Source: a virus. From it: a stretch of DNA of 20,201 bases. The translations under genes were made by a program, and so were the position numbers. The notes under the pieces were generated by a model. That model did not search any database. It saw nothing but the letters and a program-made list of their open reading frames with translations, and was not told where the DNA came from. Below, piece after piece: positions 4,577 through 14,500 of the stretch (position 1 is the first letter of the stretch; each line of letters starts with the position of its first letter). Location of the stretch: positions 1 to 20,201 of IMG/VR virus record IMGVR_UViG_3300009481_000147; one strand, written 5' to 3'.

Positions 4577-5952
4577 TGGCCTATACAGAAACAGACGCTG
4601 GGTCTGGTTTAGATAATGTATTTGATAATTCATATATAACTAAAAGTGAATTGTATGCAATACTCGACCAGCTCAAAGAGCAAACACGATTTTATGAATT
4701 AGAAGTTTTTGAAGTTGTGGAGATAGATGAAAATCCAGCACAGGTTGTTGGTAGATATGTTTTTTCTGAACAAGGCGATTCAATAGACGAAATAGACGGT
4801 AGAACTTTTTTACCATTAAACTCAAATATTTTACAATACCCTTTACGAGGCGAGTTATGGTTAGGTATGGGTTACAAAGGACAACATTATTATTTAGCGA
4901 GATTGAGTGAAAATATTGACAATATAAACTTTGAGAAGTTTAATGAAAGTTCAAGAGTTCCAATCCAAACTACTGAATTATATAGAGGTAGAAATGTAGA
5001 CGGTTCAGACTTTGTCGATATAGTTCCAATAACACCAGATGTAAGTATTGGTGATACATTGGTTCAAGGTAGGTTTAATAATTATTTAAAAATAGGTAAT
5101 ACAGAAAATACTTCAAGTATAGAAATAAGAAATAGTGATAGTTCATTATTTCAAATGACAAATGAAAAGAAAATTAATTTATTCTCGGAAAACGATATCA
5201 ATATACAATCAGTTAGTGGAGATGTAAACATTCAGTCTGATGATAAAATTACACTTAAACCAACCAATAGTACAATTGAATTTGACATAAAAGAAAGTGG
5301 TAATGGTAAGATAGTAAATATAACTAATGAAGGTGTTCCTTTTCCAGAGTTAAATTTAGCAGGATTTATGAAACAAATAAACGGAGTAAAAAAAGTATTT
5401 GAAGGATTGCAAGCCGGAGTTCCTTTACTACCAAGTCCTTTTGGAATAAAGAAAATTGTAGAGGGATTAAAAGGTGCAAAAGATTTTATAGACGCCACCA
5501 TAAATTTAGAGTTTTTAGACCAAGATGTATTAACCACAAGAACACTTGGGGAACTACAATCCGCACTACCAATACCTGAAGGTTTTGGAAATATAATAAC
5601 TGATGTAACAAACATTACTGATGAACAATTATCAAAAGTTGATAAGTTATTAGAAGAGGCAGATAAGTTGAAACAAAAAAATGATGAGATTCGTTCTGCT
5701 ATTAACTTAACTGATGAAGATGAAGCTAGAAATTTATTTAACAATTTTGATGATAGTATTCCCGGCGTATCATCTATTAAAGAAGCATTGTCCATAACTA
5801 ATAGTGATACAGGTTGGCAAAATTTTAAAGATATGGGTGGACTTGATGAGTTTGACGAATTTCAAACTAAAACAGAAAATACCGCAAACGGAGCAAAAAC
5901 TATCAAGTCATACAAAAATTTATTTAATAGAATAGGAGTAAATAATGAATAA
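4576..5952 (+). CDS. Baseplate hub/spike protein, gp5-like (OB-fold plus beta-repeat), no lysozyme domain
   Basis: The protein is 458 residues. Residues about 30-120 are predicted beta-rich, with the 'YELEVFEVVEIDENP' start that I associate with the OB-fold domain of gp5-like hub proteins in marine T4-like phages. The segment 'GDTLVQGRFNNYLKIG' (about 158-174) is a conserved feature of these proteins. Then comes a short stretch of regular beta repeats ('INLFSENDINIQSVSGDVNI', 'DDKITLKP'; about 195-235), like the beta-helix of gp5 and VgrG spikes. The C-terminal 200 residues switch to helical and coiled-coil sequence. T4 gp5 carries a lysozyme domain between OB-fold and beta-helix; none fits here. 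The gene overlaps the next by eight bases. Confidence 0.75.
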   Translation: MAYTETDAGSGLDNVFDNSYITKSELYAILDQLKEQTRFYELEVFEVVEIDENPAQVVGRYVFSEQGDSIDEIDGRTFLPLNSNILQYPLRGELWLGMGYKGQHYYLARLSENIDNINFEKFNESSRVPIQTTELYRGRNVDGSDFVDIVPITPDVSIGDTLVQGRFNNYLKIGNTENTSSIEIRNSDSSLFQMTNEKKINLFSENDINIQSVSGDVNIQSDDKITLKPTNSTIEFDIKESGNGKIVNITNEGVPFPELNLAGFMKQINGVKKVFEGLQAGVPLLPSPFGIKKIVEGLKGAKDFIDATINLEFLDQDVLTTRTLGELQSALPIPEGFGNIITDVTNITDEQLSKVDKLLEEADKLKQKNDEIRSAINLTDEDEARNLFNNFDDSIPGVSSIKEALSITNSDTGWQNFKDMGGLDEFDEFQTKTENTANGAKTIKSYKNLFNRIGVNNE

Positions 5953-6430
5953 AAATAAGTTAAGAAATATTATTGAATTAGTTGTTCGTAAAGAAGTCAA
6001 AAAACAACTAAGTGAGATATTTATTAATGAAAAAGAAGAAATCAAATTAGCAGAAACGATTTCTAAACCTAAACCTAAAAAGGTTATCAATAAACCTAAA
6101 AAACAATACACAAAAAACACAGCGTTAAATGAGGTATTGAACCAAACCAAACCATTAGGAGCACCAATGGAAGATGATGAATATCCAACATTAGGCGGTG
6201 GAGTATTAGGTAGTGATAATATGGCAGAAGTATTAGGATACGGAGATTTAGGTAGAGGACAGAATAAAGAAAGAGCGAGAGAAATGGCAGCAGTTGATAC
6301 AATTAAAAAAGCTGGTGTTTCAGTAGACGCAGTTCCTGAAGATGTTCAGAATGCATTAACTCGTGATTATTCTGGTTTAATGAAAGCGATAAATAATAAG
6401 AAAAAAGGCGAAGGTGGGTTTAGACCATAA
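5945..6430 (+). CDS. Conserved hypothetical tail-operon protein with Lys/Pro-rich linker
   Basis: The protein is 161 residues. ATG 5945 overlaps the spike gene's end and is preceded by GGAG at 5934-5937. Residues 1-38 form a charged helix ('LRNIIELVVRKEVKKQLSEI'), 40-57 a Lys/Pro-rich linker ('KPKPKKVINKPKK'), and 60-161 a compact segment with 'ALNEVLNQTKPLG', a glycine-rich turn 'LGGGVLG' and a helical C-terminus ending in basic residues. I recognise the overall layout (N-terminal 'LR.II...VRKE' helix, middle 'ALNEVLN') from unnamed proteins beside baseplate genes in T4-like marine phages. The family has no function that I know. Placement between hub and gp25 genes suggests a baseplate or assembly role. 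Confidence 0.7.
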   Translation: MNKNKLRNIIELVVRKEVKKQLSEIFINEKEEIKLAETISKPKPKKVINKPKKQYTKNTALNEVLNQTKPLGAPMEDDEYPTLGGGVLGSDNMAEVLGYGDLGRGQNKERAREMAAVDTIKKAGVSVDAVPEDVQNALTRDYSGLMKAINNKKKGEGGFRP

Positions 6431-6837
6431 TGGCAAGAAGTGTAAGAGAAATAGATAGAAACGATGACAAGTATGTCGGAATAAGATTTCCATTGGACCA
6501 TAGTCCTGAGGGGTTCTTTTATAAAACGAAAACTGTCTTAGAACAATCAAAAGCAAACTTACAAAACTTGTTACTAACCACACCTGGTGAAAGAATATTT
6601 CAGCCAGAATTTGGCTCACAATTAAAAAACATTGTGTTTGAACAAGGTGAAGATATTCCAAATAGAATAGAAGAAGCTATTCGTTCAGCTACTGATTCTT
6701 TTTTATCATATATCAATATAATTAATGTATTCACTATACAAGAAAAAAATCAAGTCAATATACAGGTAGAATTTTCAGTTCCTTTAAATCCAGATACAAT
6801 TGAAATATTAAACTTTGACTTTAGAATTGGAGATTAG
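6430..6837 (+). CDS. Baseplate wedge protein, gp25/W family
   Basis: The protein is 135 residues, the usual length of the gp25-like family. The signature segment is 'LLLTTPGERIFQPEFGSQLK' (about 47-66), followed by a spaced 'FEQ' and a helix 'PNRIEEAIRSATDSFLSYI'. The C-terminal strands ('QVNIQVEFSVPLN..TIEILNFDF') close the fold. In T4, gp25 binds the gp6/gp7 core of the wedge and templates sheath assembly; in P2 the equivalent is W. The protein is often mis-called a lysozyme from an old annotation. TAATG overlap with the previous gene and only two bases before the gp6-type gene agree with its partners being co-produced. Confidence 0.92.
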   Translation: MARSVREIDRNDDKYVGIRFPLDHSPEGFFYKTKTVLEQSKANLQNLLLTTPGERIFQPEFGSQLKNIVFEQGEDIPNRIEEAIRSATDSFLSYINIINVFTIQEKNQVNIQVEFSVPLNPDTIEILNFDFRIGD

Positions 6838-6839
6838 AA

Positions 6840-8816
6840 ATGCCCGATTACGGAACAAATAAAAAAGTAGTTAAAAAAGAACTCAACTATATCGGTAGAG
6901 ATTTTACCGACATTAGAGAAAATCTAATTGAGTTTGCGAAATCATATTTCCCAACACAATACAATGATTTCAATGAAGCATCACCAGGTATGATGTTTGT
7001 TGAAATGGCTGCTTATGTTGGAGATGTACTGAATTACTATGTTGACAATCAGTTTAGAGAAACATTAATTCAATTCGCAGAAGAAAGAAAAAATGTATTA
7101 TCAATTGCACAATCATACGGATATAAACCAAGATTAGCCACACCTTCAACGGTTGAACTAACTTTCACGGTAGATGTTCCTTCCAAATTAGAAAATGGTG
7201 AGTATAAAGCAGATTTAGACTACGCAGGTAAACTTGCGGCAAACTCTACATTTACAGCAACAAATGGTACAGAATTTACTTTGTTAGATGATATAGATTT
7301 TAAAGTATCAAGTTCATTAGATACTATGGAGATAGAAGTATTACCGCCAACATCAGGAACTAATCCAACAAACTTCCGATTAACAAAACGAGGTTTAGTA
7401 CAATCTGGTGATAGAGAAGAGGAAACATTTACATTTACAAATGCAAAAGAGTTTGATAAGATTGTACTATCCAATGATAAAGTAACTTCTATCGTTGAGG
7501 TTGTTGATAGTGATAATAACAAATACTATGAGGTTCCATTTTTAGCACAAGACACTGTATTTGAAGATGAGGAAAATACAACACTTAATGACCCGGAACT
7601 ATCAGAATTTAAAAATGACGCTCCTTATTTATTAAAACTTATAAAGACTGCTCGAAGATTTACAACAAGAGTTCGTGATGACAATAAAATGGAATTACGA
7701 TTTGGTAGTGGTGTTAGTGATAATGCAGACGAAGAGTTGATTCCAAATCCAGACAATGTTGGTTCAAGATTAGGTTTAGGTATATCAAGATTAGATGATA
7801 GTTTTGACCCAAGTAATTTCTTAAAAACACAAACATTTGGATTAGCACCCAGCAACACAACACTTACTGTAACTTATAATTATGGTGGAGCAGTAGAACA
7901 CAATGTTAGTTCTAATTCAATAAATGCATTTAGTAGAAAACTATATACTAATAGTACAACAGGTTTAAGTAGTGATTTACAAGACACATCAAATGCAAGT
8001 TTAACCGTAACTAACGAAAACCCTTCATCAGGCGGAGCTTCAACAGAAACAATTACAGAAATAAAACAAAATGCATCTGCTTACTTTAATGCACAAAATC
8101 GTGCAGTAACAAAAGCAGACTATATAACAAGAGTTTACTCTTTACCACAAAAGTATGGTAATGTAGCAAAAGCGTATATAGTTCAAGATGAACAATTAGA
8201 AACAAATGGACAACTACAAGTTATTAATGGTGTTACGATTGATACAAGAAGAGACCAAGCCAACACCGTTCTAAATCCATTAGCGTTGAATATGTATTTG
8301 TTAGGATACGACTCAAACAAAAATTTAGTCAGAATGAATAGAGCCGTCAAAGAAAATATTAAATTATATCTTTCACAATATAGATTATTAACAGACGCTA
8401 TAAATCTAAAAGATGGATATGTTGTAAACATTGGTGTAAAATTTAATATTGTGGTAAAACGAGGATACAATAAAAATGATGTATTGTTTAAATCAATACA
8501 AAAGGTAAAAGAGTTTTTCCAAACAGAAAAATGGCAAATAGGACAACCAATCGTGTTAAGTGATTTAGCATATCAGATTTCGTTAGTTGACGGAGTAGTA
8601 TCATTAGTTCCACCAGAAATTAATAATCCTAATAAAGAATTAATACTTATCGAAAATAAAAACTCAACATTCCACGGAGATACTTATAGTGATAATATTT
8701 ATGATATGTTATCGGCTACAAAGGACGGAATAGTTTACACATCAGTAGACCCAAGTATATTTGAATTGAAGTTCCCTAATAGTGATATTGAGGGTAAAGT
8801 AGTGGGAGATAAATAA
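6840..8816 (+). CDS. Baseplate wedge protein, gp6/J family
   Basis: The protein is 658 residues, like T4 gp6 (660). The start of the family is visible: 'YIGRDFTDIRENLIEFAKSY' (about 17-36), with 'SPGMMFVEMAAYVGDVLNYY' soon after (about 49-68). The central part is beta-rich. 'AVTKADYITRVYSLPQKYGN' with 'VAKAYIV' next (about 421-447) and 'VNIGVKFNIVV' followed by 'GQPIVLSDLAYQISLVDGVV' match the C-terminal domain shared with J-type baseplate proteins. In T4, gp6 dimers make the continuous ring that holds the wedges together and transmits contraction. Ribosome site GGAG lies at 6830-6833. The stop overlaps the next start (TAATG). Confidence 0.9.
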   Translation: MPDYGTNKKVVKKELNYIGRDFTDIRENLIEFAKSYFPTQYNDFNEASPGMMFVEMAAYVGDVLNYYVDNQFRETLIQFAEERKNVLSIAQSYGYKPRLATPSTVELTFTVDVPSKLENGEYKADLDYAGKLAANSTFTATNGTEFTLLDDIDFKVSSSLDTMEIEVLPPTSGTNPTNFRLTKRGLVQSGDREEETFTFTNAKEFDKIVLSNDKVTSIVEVVDSDNNKYYEVPFLAQDTVFEDEENTTLNDPELSEFKNDAPYLLKLIKTARRFTTRVRDDNKMELRFGSGVSDNADEELIPNPDNVGSRLGLGISRLDDSFDPSNFLKTQTFGLAPSNTTLTVTYNYGGAVEHNVSSNSINAFSRKLYTNSTTGLSSDLQDTSNASLTVTNENPSSGGASTETITEIKQNASAYFNAQNRAVTKADYITRVYSLPQKYGNVAKAYIVQDEQLETNGQLQVINGVTIDTRRDQANTVLNPLALNMYLLGYDSNKNLVRMNRAVKENIKLYLSQYRLLTDAINLKDGYVVNIGVKFNIVVKRGYNKNDVLFKSIQKVKEFFQTEKWQIGQPIVLSDLAYQISLVDGVVSLVPPEINNPNKELILIENKNSTFHGDTYSDNIYDMLSATKDGIVYTSVDPSIFELKFPNSDIEGKVVGDK

Positions 8817-9976
8817 TGCATTATTTTGAATTTGGAAAAAGAGATACAACACTTTATTCAGGTGGAACAACCGCATCAAGAAATACAGGTTTAGATGAAA
8901 TATTAGAAATTAATAAAGTTGTAAACAACAATGGTACGGTAGGAAATGTATCAAGAATATTAATTGACTTTGATTTATCCTACATATCAAAATCCATACA
9001 AGACGGAAAAATACCTTCTACGGCAAAATATTATTTAAATTTATATGACGCAACATCAGAAGAAGTTGAAGCAGAACAACCACTACACATTTATATGGTT
9101 AGTGGTAGTTGGAAACAAGGAACAGGAAAACTTGACCACGACCCAGTAACACAAGACGGAGCGAGTTATCAATATAGAGACCACGAGGCGAAAACACCTT
9201 GGGTAACAGGTTCAGTATTGACTGACGGAGGTGCTTGGTTTACCGCAAGTGTTGACGGACAATATGAAGTTTCTACATCATACGACTTAACATTTGATAA
9301 ACGAGATGTTAGAGCAGATGTAACTGACTTGGTTAATAATCATATTTATTCAAGTTCAGTATACCCGAACAACGGTTTTATTGTCAAAAGAGAAGATAGT
9401 GGTTCTCACGGAGCGCATCCAAGTTCTTCTATGTTTGACTTTGACGCTGGACAAGAGGGTGATAGTTCAAGGTTAGGAAATCTAAAATACTTTTCTCGTG
9501 ATACACATACAATTTATCCACCTAAATTAGAAGTAGTTTGGGACGATAGTTCTTACTCAACAGGAAGTTTATCGCCTTTATCAACAACAGATTTAGAAAG
9601 GTTAAAAATATATTTCCAAAATTTAAGAGAAGAATACAAAGAAGATTCAATCGTGAAGTTTAGAATAGTCGGTAGAGAGTTATATCCAACAACTACTTTT
9701 GCAACTACACCGGCCGAATTGACGATTAAGTATCTACCAAGTGCATCGGCTTTTTATGAAGTTCGTGATGCGGATACCGAAGAAGTAATTATACCTTATG
9801 GTAGTGGTTCAAGAATTAGTTGTGATTCAACAGGTAATTTTTTTAGAGTTCAAATGAACGGACTACAAGCAGAGAGAAATTACAGATTTGCATTCAAGGT
9901 TGTTAGTGGTAGTGGAACAACAGATGAACAAATAAATTTCTATGATGATAACTATGATTTTAGAGTAGTGAGATAA
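8816..9976 (+). CDS. Baseplate/tail structural protein with DNRLRE-like beta-sandwich
   Basis: The protein is 386 residues. The N-terminal half resembles DNRLRE-type jelly-roll domains: 'KRDTTLYSGGTTASRNTGLD', 'RILIDFDLSYIS', 'YLNLYDAT', then tryptophan-rich 'SGSWKQGTGK' and 'TPWVTGSVLTDGGAWFTAS', ending with a 'DVRADVTDLVNNHI' strand (about 165-180). The C-terminal part (about 245-386) is another beta domain with 'FYEVRDADTEEVIIP', 'RISCDSTGNFF' and 'GLQAERNYRFAFKVV', which I have seen in unnamed virion proteins next to gp6 in marine T4-likes. Its position directly after gp6 is where T4 has gp7 and gp8. It is certainly a virion-type beta protein; equivalence to gp8 is not shown. GGGAG at 8804-8808 is its ribosome site. 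Confidence 0.7.
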   Translation: MHYFEFGKRDTTLYSGGTTASRNTGLDEILEINKVVNNNGTVGNVSRILIDFDLSYISKSIQDGKIPSTAKYYLNLYDATSEEVEAEQPLHIYMVSGSWKQGTGKLDHDPVTQDGASYQYRDHEAKTPWVTGSVLTDGGAWFTASVDGQYEVSTSYDLTFDKRDVRADVTDLVNNHIYSSSVYPNNGFIVKREDSGSHGAHPSSSMFDFDAGQEGDSSRLGNLKYFSRDTHTIYPPKLEVVWDDSSYSTGSLSPLSTTDLERLKIYFQNLREEYKEDSIVKFRIVGRELYPTTTFATTPAELTIKYLPSASAFYEVRDADTEEVIIPYGSGSRISCDSTGNFFRVQMNGLQAERNYRFAFKVVSGSGTTDEQINFYDDNYDFRVVR

Positions 9977-10692
9977 TGCCTTATTTACCGTCAGACGCAG
10001 AAAAAAAATCTGAATTGTATAATAAGATTATCAATGCCAATAGATTTGAATTATCAAGTAGGATAGAAAATTTAAAAAATCAACAGAATATATCTGGTTC
10101 GATTGACGCCAACACACCACTTAGAGATGATGAAGGTTTCTTAGTTTCATTTGAATCGGAAGAAGCAGGTATAGCTTTGGAAGAATCTTTTGAAGATGTT
10201 CGTTTACAAAATACACAAAGATTTTATACTAAAAAAGTAGAAAATGATTTTACATTTTTTATTCCAAAATCACAAACAGATGATAGTATCGAAGTAACTG
10301 AAACTGAGGAAGTATCAGAAGAAGAGGTAGAATTTCAAATGACCAATAGAGATTTTTTAATTCAATTTGTCAACGAATACTTTTCAGAAGAGTTTGACCC
10401 AGATATGTCGACAAAATTATTACACTCAAGGATTATACAATTTTTTAATGAAAATAGAAATGATATAAAAGGTCGTAATGCTAAAGGTTGGGAAAAGTTT
10501 AGACTAAACAAAGACCGAGAGGTAAGAGGAATTAGTAGAAGAAGATATAAAAGAATGAAAAAAGATTTAAAAAATTTCACTTACGATGAAGTAATAGAAA
10601 ACCACATTTATAGAACATATAGAGGACAAGAAATATGGTTAAAACTTGGATTACCATATGTTGAAGATAAATCACCAGGCAAAGACTCATAA
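9976..10692 (+). CDS. Hypothetical protein in the baseplate cluster
   Basis: The protein is 238 residues. The N-terminal third is helical ('EKKSELYNKIINANRFELSS'), the middle is very acidic ('SIEVTETEEVSEEEVEF', about 104-120), and the C-terminal half is basic and helical ('NDIKGRNAKGWEKFRLNKDR', 'SRRRYKRMKKDLKNFTYDEV'). This sharp acidic-to-basic switch suggests two domains or an intramolecular contact. I do not recognise a family. It overlaps both neighbours by one base (TAATG), so dosage is probably linked to the flanking structural proteins. A virion or assembly function is inferred from position only. Confidence 0.65.
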   Translation: MPYLPSDAEKKSELYNKIINANRFELSSRIENLKNQQNISGSIDANTPLRDDEGFLVSFESEEAGIALEESFEDVRLQNTQRFYTKKVENDFTFFIPKSQTDDSIEVTETEEVSEEEVEFQMTNRDFLIQFVNEYFSEEFDPDMSTKLLHSRIIQFFNENRNDIKGRNAKGWEKFRLNKDREVRGISRRRYKRMKKDLKNFTYDEVIENHIYRTYRGQEIWLKLGLPYVEDKSPGKDS

Positions 10693-11579
10693 TGGCAGAA
10701 TACGGATTTACACAAAAAGAAATACAGAATTACGAATCTCTTAAACGAGTTTATAGTAGTTGGGGTAGAGATGTAGAAAATGATTATTTAAAATTATGCG
10801 TTTATGATTTAGAGGGTAATTTACTACAAGAAAAGATATTAGGTTTAGATAGTGTTAGTCTTGAAAATGATGGAGATTTTGTTGACTTAAAAATAGGACA
10901 ACATCTTAGAGATTGTGGATATACTGAAGGTGAGTATGATGTTGAATATAGATTCCTGAGAAGACTCGCCGGTAGAGAACAAATAGTTTTTGTCGATGAT
11001 AATGGTAAAGTTTACAATCGTAAAATAGAAGAAAAAGAAATAAACGGAGAAATAAAATTCTTTACTTACATAGGTGAGGATAAAGATACAACAATAAGGA
11101 AAGAAGTTTTTCCAAGAGAACTTAAATACATTGGTTCTGAAATATCACCTGATAGAACTGAAATGGTTTTAGAATTAGATTCACAAATTAAAAATGCAGA
11201 ATATAAAATTAATTTAAATGAAATGGGGCAGTTAATTGAATATCAACCAAAAGGTACAATTAAATTTGATTCAAAAGAACCATACATTTTAGAGTTTGAA
11301 ATCAGTCCAAACGAAAGAGGGTTTACACAAAATATGGTAGGTGGAGAACTAATCATACCAGACTTATATAAAGTTACAGGATTTGAAGATTCAGACAACA
11401 CAGACTTACCAGATGATGAAAGTGATTTTGATTTTATTGATGCGTACGAATTAGACAACGAAGTTCCCACATACACCAATGAAGAATTAATCGAAATACT
11501 AAATGATGAAGATTCAACAGAAGAAGAACAATTTTATGCGGACCAAGCATTACAAGATAGGGCGTACGATAGAAGATAA
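10692..11579 (+). CDS. Predicted virion structural protein, beta-rich with acidic tail
   Basis: The protein is 295 residues. The segment from about 25 to 125 is beta-rich ('VENDYLKLCVYDLEGNLLQE', 'LKIGQHLRDCGYTEGEYDVE', 'YRFLRRLAG'), a pattern I have seen at the N-terminus of large structural proteins in marine T4-like phages. A second beta segment (about 140-225) contains 'ISPDRTEMVLELDSQI'. The tail (230-295) is strongly acidic with 'YTNEELIEILNDED' and 'EEQFYADQALQDRAYDRR', perhaps a docking helix. It overlaps the preceding gene and the 1162-residue baseplate gene by one base each. No enzymatic motif is visible; the role is inferred. Confidence 0.65.
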   Translation: MAEYGFTQKEIQNYESLKRVYSSWGRDVENDYLKLCVYDLEGNLLQEKILGLDSVSLENDGDFVDLKIGQHLRDCGYTEGEYDVEYRFLRRLAGREQIVFVDDNGKVYNRKIEEKEINGEIKFFTYIGEDKDTTIRKEVFPRELKYIGSEISPDRTEMVLELDSQIKNAEYKINLNEMGQLIEYQPKGTIKFDSKEPYILEFEISPNERGFTQNMVGGELIIPDLYKVTGFEDSDNTDLPDDESDFDFIDAYELDNEVPTYTNEELIEILNDEDSTEEEQFYADQALQDRAYDRR

Positions 11580-14500
11580 TGGCAAAGACATTTAGAGATA
11601 TAGAGATAGATGAAGTTTTTCTAAACGAGGATATTAATATTCCAGGTCAGGCGAGAGAAAATATTCGATTTAGATTAACTGGTAGAGGTTCAGCAGTTAC
11701 AAGTGGTGGAAAGCCAATCAGTCCTACTGAAACTATCGTAACATCAAAATCTGCAAACGCTAAATTATCCAACAGAGATTATGTGGCGAAGATTGAAGAA
11801 GTTATAGATGCTAATAGAGTTCGTGTTTCATTAAGTTATAATGACGGAGTAAATCTTGTAAAACATAAAGGCGATGACCAAGTATCCAATAGATTTAAAA
11901 ACTTTAGAGTTAATTATATAAAAAATAATATCGATAGATACAAGACTTATGTTAAAATCGGTAATGATTATTATCTTGTTGTTAATTCAAAAATAAATGA
12001 AGAGGGAACTAAACGTGTTGTAAAACTAAAACAACCACTTCAACCAAATGTTGAAGCAGGTGATAAATTTGTTTTTGTTGAAAAAAGATTAGAAACTTAT
12101 CGTGATAAAGTTAGATTAGAACCTTTTACAGAAACAGAAGATGATGGACTATTTCTAAGATTACCAAACTTTAATTCAGTAGATAATCCAATAAACTTTC
12201 AAGGAACAAATTATCAAACTCATACAGGTTTGTTAAGCTCTAATGATGAGGACTCACGAGATATTGAAAGACTATTGACATCGGGTAGTTTATTAGATGT
12301 TCAACCAAATATAGATTATCAAAAGACAACCACAGACTTAAATCTACAAGCAGATGACGCTGGGTTTGGAAACTTTGTTAACTTTTCAAATGCGGAAACA
12401 AGATTAGAAAACTTTAAAAAGAAATTAGAATTAATTGAAGGATACAATTCGGAAAGTTCTTCATTAGTTAATGTAACGAGTTCGTTGTCCACGATACAAG
12501 AAATAGAAAGAAAAAGACAACGAGTTAAAAATTCATTTGACCCGTTTGAACATTATATGTATTTTGAAAGTTCTTCTTTTGTAAGTTCATCAGCAGGATT
12601 ATTCCACGACACTGCTTGGCCGAAAACCAACTCAACAAAACCTTATACATTACAATCAGTATCAGCAGCATCAGATTGGTTCAGTACCAGAATAGCAAGT
12701 GCTTCTCAATATGACCAAGGTAATATGAATTCATTAAGAAATTCTTTGCCGGAACACATTTACGCAGATACAAAAAATAATGTATTTTTAGAATTTATGG
12801 ATATGGTTGGACAACAATTTGATGAGGTCTGGACATACACAAAATCAATTACAGATTTAAACGTTCGTGTTAATAATCTATCAGAGGGTATTTCAAAAGA
12901 TGTTGCGGTTCATTATGCAAACGCTCTTGGTATGGATTTATTCAATGGTAATGACATTATGATTTTACCGACATACCTACTTGGTAAAGCATCAGACGGA
13001 AGTGATTTATTCGAATCCCCACAAGAAGAAATTACAGAAAAGATTTGGAAAAGAATATTAGCCAACTTACCTTTCTTTATTAAATCAAAAGGAACGGAAA
13101 GAGCATTAAAAGGATTATTGAATTGTTATGGTATTCCAAGTTCAATGTTGAGAGTTAGAGAATATGGTGGGCCTGATAAAGGAACAAGAGTAAGTTATGA
13201 AATTAAAAGGAAGTTCACAAGAGCGACAGATTTTAGAGCGGCACAATATATTCAATCTAATTGGAAAGCAGCAGCTGACGGATTAATTCCAGACACAATA
13301 GAATTTAGATTTAGAAGTCCCAAATCACAAGACCAAGTATTATTGCAAAAAGATGATGATTTCGCTATTTCATTACAAGATAACGGAGAAACTGATAACT
13401 ACGGACATTTAAGATTTACAATTAGTGGTTCAGACGGAAGTGTAAACTTCATAACTTCATCACAACAAGAATTCTATAATGATGAAATGTGGTCAGTAAT
13501 GTTGACAAGAAAATCAGCCAGTAATGACTTAGAGTTTGATAGTGATAGTATTCACGCAAGTTCATCTTTTGAATTGACAACTAAATACTATGAACCAACA
13601 AGACAAAAGATTTTATATCAAGATAGTCAAAGTATGGAAGTAACCGCATCTGCAATTAATGCGGCATTTACTTCGAGTGGACATATATTCTTAGGTGGTA
13701 GTGGAAGTTCTTTCGGAACACAATTTACAGGTTCATTAATGGAGTATCGTCTATATTCAGAACCACTAAGTCAAAGTATATTTGACAATCACGTTAGGGC
13801 ACCAAAAGCATATAATGGAAACCATTACGAATCTTCTTATGATAAGTTATTGGTTCGTTATCAACTTGATGAAAATAAAAACTTATCATCATCAGCGACA
13901 GCTTCCAATACGGCACACGACTTAACCTATGAAGAACACAGTGTTGATGTGGTTGGATTTACGGGAAATCATACAAGAACACTTGTGGACCAAGAAAAAT
14001 TAAGAGTGCCGGATATTGGCCCTTCTCGTAGAAATGCGACTAAGATTAGAATAGAAGATACAACCATTGATAAAACAGAAGGTAAAGATGTTTTGTACAT
14101 CAATCAAAGAAAAGAACAATCTAATGATGACTTCGCACCAAAAGACGACCACAAGTTAGGAATTTATTTCTCACCAACAGATGTTGTAAATGAAGACATA
14201 ATGTATAGTATTGCAGATTTTAATTTTGATGATTTTATCGGAGACCCAAGAGATGAGTTCAAGCCCATATATAAAGATTTAAGAGATAAGAGAAATGAGT
14301 ATTTCAAAAGATATCATATGTCTAATAATTTCTTTGATTATTTAAGAATATTACAATTTTATGATTCAGGTATCTTTGATACATTAGAACAATTAGTTCC
14401 AGCGAGAGCAAAATCAACAACAGGTGTGTTGATTGAACCGAATATATTAGAGCGTTCAAAACAAGTCATAGGTTTACAACCTGAATTTGATAATCGATAT

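Noticed and set aside
5232-5795. 187-codon minus-strand frame opposite the spike gene
   Set aside because: It lies wholly inside a strongly supported plus-strand gene and its Ser/Phe/Leu-rich composition is typical of the reverse complement of an AT-rich gene.
6430-6837. Lysozyme function for the gp25-like protein
   Set aside because: The 'gp25 lysozyme' label is historical. The family is a structural wedge protein and no catalytic glutamate motif is evident.
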